Assembly (NCBI GenBank): GCA_039933785.1
Contig: JBDTNL010000109.1
Span: 1 to 9,513 of the forward strand
DNA length: 9,513 bases
Direction: 5' to 3'
From: JBDTNL01 sp039933785
GTDB lineage: Bacteria; Acidobacteriota; Thermoanaerobaculia; Multivoradales; JAGPDF01
The notes beneath the pieces were generated by a model. That model was not told where the DNA came from. It saw only the letters and a list, made by a program, of their open reading frames with translations, and made no database searches. Position 1 is the first letter of the stretch; each line of letters begins with the position of its first letter. Position numbers and translations under genes: made by a program. This document shows, piece by piece, positions 1-4,540 of this stretch.

Positions 1-140
1 TCGCCGTGATCATGATGACCCCAAGGGCTGCCCATCGGGTTGGCCATGGCGCCGCCCACGGCGCTCGGCGCCTGAGCGCCGGCGAGCACCGCGCCGAGGA
101 GCGCCGCGGCGATGAAGGTGGTGGCAATGAAAGCTTTCAT
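1..140 (-). CDS. Small exported His-containing protein, N-terminal part (possibly Spy/CpxP-like); runs off the window
   Basis: Only the first 46 codons are in the window; the gene continues beyond base 1. The ATG at 140 is preceded by a strong Shine-Dalgarno (AAAGGAG, about 7 nt spacing), which fixes the start. The translation begins MKAFIATTFIAAALLGAVLA and continues GAQAPS, a textbook signal peptide with cleavage likely after AGAQA, so the product is periplasmic or secreted. The mature part opens with small residues and then a GHHDHG stretch that could bind metal. Exported His-rich N-termini of this kind are common in Spy/CpxP-type periplasmic chaperones and heavy-metal sensors, which often neighbour histidine kinase/OmpR-type regulator pairs. 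That identity is inferred, because the helical LTxxQ region that defines the family lies outside the window. The gene is codirectional with the upstream two-component pair but 133 bp away, and carries its own candidate operator (243-258), so it may be a separate target transcript. Confidence 0.75.
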   Translation of the reverse strand, partial: MKAFIATTFIAAALLGAVLAGAQAPSAVGGAMANPMGSPWGHHDHG

Positions 141-242
141 GATGAGTCTCCTTTTTCAAAAGCCTCGGCAGGCAATTTGCTCTGCCGACGACAGAACCTT
201 ACGCGGGGACGCGCGGCCAGTCCGCAGCGGGTCGCAATGTTT

Positions 243-258
243 CTGTAAGCGATGTAAA
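243..258 (-). promoter_or_regulatory. Candidate response-regulator box (CpxR-like direct repeat) upstream of the exported-protein gene
   Basis: Read on the minus strand this is TTTACATCGCTTACAG: two TTACA cores spaced 9 bp apart start to start. On the plus strand it reads GTAA...GTAAA, close to the GTAAA-spacer-GTAAA pattern known for CpxR. It lies 102 bp upstream of the ATG at 140. The same box, 14 of 16 bases identical, recurs at 2867-2882 in front of the kinase operon. No convincing -35/-10 pair could be placed relative to it. Binding by the regulator encoded at 274-981 is inference. Confidence 0.6.
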
Positions 259-273
259 GCGGTCACCGCGGCT

Positions 274-981
274 TCAGCCGACGAATCGATAGCCCCGGCG
301 GTGGACCGTCAGGAGGTAGATCGGCCGCGACGGGTGGGGCTCCAGGCGCTGGCGCAACGCGGCCACGTGCACATCGACGGTGCGGGTGGTCGGAGTCGCC
401 TCGTAACCCCACACTTTGTCGAGCAGGAGATCGCGCGTCAGCAGGGCGCCTCGGTTCTGAACTAGGAACGCGAGCAGCTTGAACTCGAGCGCCGAGAGCG
501 GCACCGGCTCGCCATTGCGGAACACCTCGGCGCGCCGGAAGTCGACGCGCACGTCGCCGAAGACGTACGTGCCGCCAGGCTGAGCCGCTTGCGCCCGGCT
601 GCGGCGAAACAGCGCCTCGAGGCGCGCCAGGAGCTCGGCGACCTCGAACGGCTTGGTCACATAGTCGTCGGCGCCGAGCTTTAGGCCCACCACGCGATCG
701 ACCAGCTGGCCACGGGCGGTGAGCATGACGATCGGGATCTCGACGCCGCGCGCGCGCAGCTCCCGGCAGACCTCGAACCCGTCGCGGCGCGGCAGCATGA
801 CGTCGAGCAAGATGAGATCGAACGAACCTTCGAGCGCCATCGCGATCGCCCGGTCGCCGTCGCCGGCCTGCTCGACCGCGTAGCCTTCGCTGACCAGCCG
901 GTCGGTGAGCGTGAGCGCGAGGCTCTCTTCGTCCTCCACCAGCAGGATACGGCGGGCGTTGCCGCCGGCTCCCGGCGTCAT
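274..981 (-). CDS. OmpR-family DNA-binding response regulator
   Basis: This 235-residue protein has the normal length and architecture of the OmpR/PhoB family. The receiver domain (about residues 10-125) contains the acidic pair E16/D17 (VEDEE), the phospho-acceptor D60 (LILLDVMLP), the switch threonine T88 (MLTAR) and K110 (VTKPF). The C-terminal winged-helix domain (about 137-235) carries the usual ALEFKLLAFLVQNRG, TRTVDVHVAALRQRL and HRRGYRFVG signatures. It should be phosphorylated by the kinase encoded immediately upstream and bind paired direct repeats as a dimer. Its ATG overlaps the kinase stop codon (ATGA, 978-981), implying translational coupling and one transcript. The likely targets are the 16-bp boxes at 243-258 and 2867-2882. 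The exported product next door and the CpxR-like box suggest an envelope-stress regulator of the Cpx type, but the sequence alone does not justify naming it cpxR. Confidence 0.95.
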   Translation of the reverse strand: MTPGAGGNARRILLVEDEESLALTLTDRLVSEGYAVEQAGDGDRAIAMALEGSFDLILLDVMLPRRDGFEVCRELRARGVEIPIVMLTARGQLVDRVVGLKLGADDYVTKPFEVAELLARLEALFRRSRAQAAQPGGTYVFGDVRVDFRRAEVFRNGEPVPLSALEFKLLAFLVQNRGALLTRDLLLDKVWGYEATPTTRTVDVHVAALRQRLEPHPSRPIYLLTVHRRGYRFVG

Positions 982-2810
982 GGCGCCACCGCGGGAAGCG
1001 TGATGCGGAAGATGCTGCCGGAGCTCGGGCCGTCACTCTCCACCATCACCTTGCCGCCGTGGCCCTCGACCACGTGGCGTACCAAACTGAGGCCGAGGCC
1101 GCTGCCAGCGACGCCGGCGGCGAGCGCACCTCGGCCGCGGAAGAAGGGCTCGAAAATCCGCCCCTTGTCCTCGCGCCGAACTCCCGGGCCGCGATCGGCG
1201 ATGGCGATGTCCACTTCTCCAGGGCTTCGCGCGCTAGCGCTCACGCCCAGCCATCCGCCCTGGCCGCCGTGCTTGACCGCGTTCTCGATCAAGTTCTGCA
1301 GCGCGCCCTGCATGGCTGTCGCGTCGGCCATCACCGGCGGCAGGTCGGCCGCGACCTGCTGCTCCACCGCGAGGCCGGCCTGTTCCAGCAGCAGGCGGCT
1401 GTCGCGCAGCGCGCCCTCGATGAGCTGCCGCACGGGCACCGACTGCAACCGGTACGAACGCCGTCGAGATTGCATGCCGGCGAAGTCGAGCACCTGACCC
1501 ACCATGCTCGAAAGGCGCCGGCCCTCGGTCGAGATCAGGGCGCCGTAGCGGCGCACCTGGGCGGCGTCGGCCACTACGCCATCGGCGAGGTTTTCGCCCG
1601 CGGTGCGAATCGCGGTCAGCGGCGTGTTGAGCTCGTGGCTCACCCCGGCGACGAACTCGATTTGCTGGCGGGCGAGCGATTGCGCCCGCGCCGTAGTGAC
1701 CGCGAGGACTCCGGCGGTCACCGCCAGCAAGCCCAGCACCCCGAGGCTCACGCCCAGGTTTCGCCGTCGCACTCGTTGGACTGCACCCTCGAGAGTTCCG
1801 TCCCGCCGACGGGCGAGCAGAGTCCAGGCGCCAGGCTGCGAGCTCGAGCCTGGCGCGCCGGCGCTCTCTCCGTGCGGTCGCCCGCTCAGGAAGGAATGCG
1901 GAACGCGACGCGGCGCGGAATTGAAATCCCCTTCGCCGGACATCCGCCCGTTCCACAGCGAGCGCAGATCTTCGAAGGGCCGGACGCCGAACATCGAGAG
2001 CTGCAGATCGGCGCGCGCGGCATCGAGCAACGGGCCTTGGGAATCGGATCGGAAGATCGCACGGCCCGGATCTTGAGCCGACACCACCTGGACGAAGTAG
2101 TCGTTGTCTTCGGGATCGCCGAAGTAGCGCTGCACGAGGAGCGGCATCAGCTCTCCCGTGGCGACAGCGGGATCCAGACGGACGAGCAGGACCGCTCGCG
2201 GCGGCCCCTCGTCGCGCTCGGGAGAGCGCACATCGCGCGGCGTCCGCAAGCCGCGCCCGCCGCGCCCGTTGGACAGGGGGACCATCAGCGCCCAGAGATC
2301 GGCAGCGACCTCGACGGCGCCGCCACGGCCGAAGGCGTTGCTCGACAGGCGCTCACGTAGCGGCAGCAGCTCGTCGGGCCAGGCCGCGGGCGCCCACTTC
2401 GAGCTTCCCGGCCGCAAGACGCGCAGCTCGTCCGCCCCGGCGACTCCGCGCGCGTCCGCGCTCACGACGTACAGATCCCGCAACAGATGAGGGTACGGCG
2501 CCTCGGCGACCCAGCGATCACGCTGGCGTACCAGGCGCTCGAGCTGGCCGTCGAGATCCGCTCCTTCCGAGGCCTCCGGCCGGCCTCGCCGTTCCGGATG
2601 AAAGTAGAGGAACGCTCGGGTCAATTCGCGATCGAAATCCTCAGCGAAGTGCGACCCGGAGCGCAGCAGGCTCGCCTGCATGCGCTGGCGCTCGAGCCCG
2701 TTGAGCTCGCCGATCCAGCGCCATTGCAACGTCGCGAGCACGGCGAGCAGGACCAGCAGCACGCCAGTGATTGCAAAAGGCAGCAACCGCGCTCGTCGAG
2801 TGGAGTCCAT
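978..2810 (-). CDS. Membrane sensor histidine kinase with a large extracytoplasmic domain
   Basis: This is a 610-residue kinase read from the ATG at 2810. An in-frame TTG two codons upstream (2816) is possible, but neither start has a good Shine-Dalgarno. TM1 lies at about residues 9-29 and TM2 at about 351-373. They enclose a periplasmic sensor region of roughly 320 residues that I do not recognise. The cytoplasmic part is a standard HisKA plus HATPase_c module: H-box FVAGVSHELNTPL with phospho-acceptor H392, N-box NLIENAVKH (N510), G1 DRGPGV (539-544), F-box FEPFF (553-557) and G2 GSGLGLSL (569-576), so it looks catalytically intact. There is no clear HAMP domain: only about 10 residues separate TM2 from the H-box helix. 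It is the first gene of an operon with the regulator at 274-981, and a candidate regulator box lies 56 bp upstream (2867-2882), which suggests autoregulation. The start QWRWIGELNGLERQRM resembles acidobacterial kinases from memory. Confidence 0.94.
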   Translation of the reverse strand: MDSTRRARLLPFAITGVLLVLLAVLATLQWRWIGELNGLERQRMQASLLRSGSHFAEDFDRELTRAFLYFHPERRGRPEASEGADLDGQLERLVRQRDRWVAEAPYPHLLRDLYVVSADARGVAGADELRVLRPGSSKWAPAAWPDELLPLRERLSSNAFGRGGAVEVAADLWALMVPLSNGRGGRGLRTPRDVRSPERDEGPPRAVLLVRLDPAVATGELMPLLVQRYFGDPEDNDYFVQVVSAQDPGRAIFRSDSQGPLLDAARADLQLSMFGVRPFEDLRSLWNGRMSGEGDFNSAPRRVPHSFLSGRPHGESAGAPGSSSQPGAWTLLARRRDGTLEGAVQRVRRRNLGVSLGVLGLLAVTAGVLAVTTARAQSLARQQIEFVAGVSHELNTPLTAIRTAGENLADGVVADAAQVRRYGALISTEGRRLSSMVGQVLDFAGMQSRRRSYRLQSVPVRQLIEGALRDSRLLLEQAGLAVEQQVAADLPPVMADATAMQGALQNLIENAVKHGGQGGWLGVSASARSPGEVDIAIADRGPGVRREDKGRIFEPFFRGRGALAAGVAGSGLGLSLVRHVVEGHGGKVMVESDGPSSGSIFRITLPAVAP

Positions 2811-2866
2811 CGTCAAACACAGCGTACCCCGCCCCGGCGCCCCGGGCCCCGGCGACCGGCCGAGGA

Positions 2867-2882
2867 TTTACATTCCTTACAG
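2867..2882 (+). promoter_or_regulatory. Candidate response-regulator box in the divergent kinase/secreted-protein promoter region
   Basis: The plus strand reads TTTACATTCCTTACAG, a direct repeat of TTACA cores 9 bp apart. It matches the box at 243-258 at 14 of 16 positions, differing only in the two central bases. It sits in the 125-bp gap between two divergent genes, 56 bp from the kinase ATG (2810) and 53 bp from the ATG at 2936, so one bound dimer could act on either. Base composition around it is otherwise very GC-rich, which makes this AT-rich island stand out. Clear sigma-70 hexamers could not be assigned. Confidence 0.6.
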
Positions 2883-2935
2883 GTTCCTTGCCGCCTCCTG
2901 CTGACACATAGACGCCGCCGATCTAGCCTGCATCC

Positions 2936-3685
2936 ATGAGACCCATCACCCATGCCGCTCGATCCCTGCTGAAGGGCTACCGCATTCTTCATTGCATCGC
3001 CGTCCTGCTGACCTTGCCGCCCGCGCTCCGGGCGGACGAGCCCCTTGCTCCGGGCGCCCCGAGCGTTCAGACCGGGGCTACAGCGGCGCCACTCGCCGCG
3101 GTCGCCGCGACGCCGACGCCGCGACTGCTCGGATCATGGAGGCTCAACCAGCAACTCACCCAATCGGTCATGCGGAGCGAAGGCGGCGAGTCTAGCCGTG
3201 GACGCCACTCCGGCGGTTGGGGTGGACACCACGGCGGTGGCGGTCGCGGTGGCCCCGCCGCCGAAGGCTCCGAGCGCCCCGAGGACGGGGAGTCGCCGCA
3301 AGGCGGCGAGAACCGCCATTCTGGGGGTGGCTACTCGGGCGGCGGACAGGTCGCGGACCAGGTTACCTTCACCCCCAAGGATGGCGCGATCGTGGCCTCG
3401 GACCCTTCAGGCAGATCGCGCACATTTCGCCCTGACGGCAAGGCCGTGCACGACGACACGGGAGCGCATGGTCCAGTCGACGTCACCGCGGCTTGGGACA
3501 AGGACGGCGATCTCGTGGTCACGACGGTCTCCGACAAAGGACCGAAACGCATCGAGACCTATATCGTCGATCACGAGAGGAAGCACCTCTACATCACGGC
3601 CGAGATGTCGGGCTGGGGATCGGGCACGCACAAGATGACCCGGGCATACGACCCCGCGGACGAGACTCCACCAGCGACGCCCTGA
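2936..3685 (+). CDS. Secreted Gly/His/Ser-rich protein with a C-terminal beta-rich domain, function unknown
   Basis: This is a 249-residue protein. The basic N-terminus and hydrophobic stretch ILHCIAVLLTLPPAL end in LRA-DEP, a good signal peptide with cleavage after about residue 33. A Pro/Ala linker leads to LGSWRLN (65-71), a motif I associate with lipocalin-like beta-barrel starts. A low-complexity segment rich in Gly, His, Ser and Arg follows (about 82-138). The C-terminal part (about 140-240) looks like a run of beta-strands (VTFTPKDGAIVASD, RTFRPDGK, LVVTTVSDKGPKRIETYIV, HLYITAEMSG) and ends in RAYDP. From memory this layout resembles a family of uncharacterised exported proteins common in Acidobacteriota, with no known function. 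It is divergent from the two-component operon and shares the box at 2867-2882, so it is probably a target of that regulator. No strong ribosome-binding site precedes the ATG; the start is chosen because it gives a complete signal peptide. Confidence 0.8.
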   Translation: MRPITHAARSLLKGYRILHCIAVLLTLPPALRADEPLAPGAPSVQTGATAAPLAAVAATPTPRLLGSWRLNQQLTQSVMRSEGGESSRGRHSGGWGGHHGGGGRGGPAAEGSERPEDGESPQGGENRHSGGGYSGGGQVADQVTFTPKDGAIVASDPSGRSRTFRPDGKAVHDDTGAHGPVDVTAAWDKDGDLVVTTVSDKGPKRIETYIVDHERKHLYITAEMSGWGSGTHKMTRAYDPADETPPATP

Positions 3686-3706
3686 CGCGCCGCCGACGCC
3701 ACCTCC

Positions 3707-3792
3707 TCGCCGGGCAGTGGCGTCTAGCCTGGACTCCCCGAGCCTAATCCCCGCTGCGCAGGGAGTCCAGGCTAGACGCCACTGCCCGGCGA
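3707..3792. repeat. Perfect long inverted repeat: two 32-bp arms with a 22-bp loop
   Basis: The left arm (3707-3738, beginning TCGCCGGGCAGTGG) is the exact reverse complement of the right arm (3761-3792, ending CACTGCCCGGCGA), with no mismatch. The loop is 3739-3760. Each arm contains one CTAG. The element lies between the stop at 3685 and the sigma-factor ATG at 3858, 66 nt from the latter. No T-run follows either arm, so it is not a classical intrinsic terminator. In RNA it would form a very stable hairpin, and it could end transcription of the upstream gene or insulate the sigma gene. It could also be a copy of a dispersed palindromic repeat or a miniature mobile element. Its 32-bp identity is longer than a terminator needs. 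Confidence 0.9.
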
Positions 3793-3857
3793 ACGGTCCT
3801 GCGCTGATTCGAGCCCACTTTACTGATCGGCGGGCGGCATCTAAGCTCCTGGTCACC

Positions 3858-4487
3858 ATGACGAGCTCCGAGCCGCCGGCCTCCGACGGCGATCCGGGGG
3901 CGGTAACGGCCCTCCTGCTGCGCTGGCAGGAAGGTGACCAAGCCGCGCTCGAACAGCTCCTGCCGTTGGTGTACGAGGAGCTCCGCCGCATGGCGTCCCG
4001 GCAGCTGCGCGGCGAGCGGCCCGGGCATACCCTGCAACCCACGGCGGTGGTCCACGAGGCTTACTTGCGGCTAGTCGATCAACGCCGCATCCAGTGGCAG
4101 AATCGAGCCCAGTTTTTCGGCATCGCGGCGCAACTGATGCGACGAGTGCTGGTCGACCATGCGCGCGCCCGCCAGGCGCTCAAGCGCGGCGGCCTGATGC
4201 CGCCGGTCTCGCTCGACGGCTTCGACCCCGGGGCGCCATCGCCGGGTCTCGGTTTCGCCGATCTCGTCGATCTCGATAGCGCCCTCACCCGGCTCGCGGC
4301 GCTCGATGCCGACCAGGCCCGCATCGTCGAGCTGCGGTTTTTCGGCGGCCTCACCGTGGAGGAGACCGCCACCCTGGTCGGCTCCTCTCCGGCCACCGTG
4401 AAGCGCGACTGGAGCTCGGCCAAGGCCTGGCTCTTCCGCGAGCTCGGCGGCCGGCACGACTCGCCGACGGTGACGGGGGCGTCCTGA
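3858..4487 (+). CDS. ECF-type RNA polymerase sigma factor, TIGR02999/ECF43-like, partnered with a Ser/Thr kinase
   Basis: This is a 209-residue sigma factor. Region 2 (about residues 17-95) contains LLLRWQEGDQAALEQLLPLVYEELRRMA, RPGHTLQPTAVVHEAYLRLVD and WQNRAQFFGIAAQLMRRVLVDHARARQ. Region 4 (about 140-196) contains LDADQARIVELRFFGG and SPATVKRDWSSAKAWL. These are the hallmarks of the TIGR02999/ECF43 type. Most ECF factors have an acidic DxED-like patch where this one has PTAVVHE; Thr62 lies there and Thr58 nearby. In EcfP of Vibrio parahaemolyticus, phosphorylation of the equivalent threonine by the neighbouring kinase is needed for core RNA polymerase binding. Here too a kinase gene follows within about 53 bp, or overlapping if a CTG start is used. 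The ATG at 3858 is preferred over an in-frame GTG at 3717: the extension would translate through the inverted repeat and has no family resemblance. No anti-sigma gene is visible. Confidence 0.93.
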   Translation: MTSSEPPASDGDPGAVTALLLRWQEGDQAALEQLLPLVYEELRRMASRQLRGERPGHTLQPTAVVHEAYLRLVDQRRIQWQNRAQFFGIAAQLMRRVLVDHARARQALKRGGLMPPVSLDGFDPGAPSPGLGFADLVDLDSALTRLAALDADQARIVELRFFGGLTVEETATLVGSSPATVKRDWSSAKAWLFRELGGRHDSPTVTGAS

Positions 4488-4540
4488 GCGAGCCGCCCGA
4501 CAGCGCGGCCAAGGCCGGGGGGCGCCCTACCTGGGATCGA

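Noticed and set aside
259..269. Small palindrome GCGGTCACCGC beside the regulator box
   Set aside because: It is too short and GC-rich to separate from background, and has no second copy near the box at 2867-2882.
1059..2360. 433-residue open frame on the plus strand opposite the kinase gene
   Set aside because: It is antisense to a well-supported histidine kinase, has no recognisable motif and an Arg/Ala/His-heavy composition typical of shadow frames in GC-rich DNA.
3819..3847. TTTACT-17 bp-TAAGCT as a sigma-70 promoter for the sigma factor gene
   Set aside because: The -10 matches only 3 of 6 consensus bases, and transcription would start about 4 nt before the ATG, so it is not convincing.
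3717..3857. N-terminal extension of the sigma factor from GTG 3717
   Set aside because: It would translate the inverted repeat, has no family similarity, and the family normally begins shortly before the LLLRWQEGD stretch.
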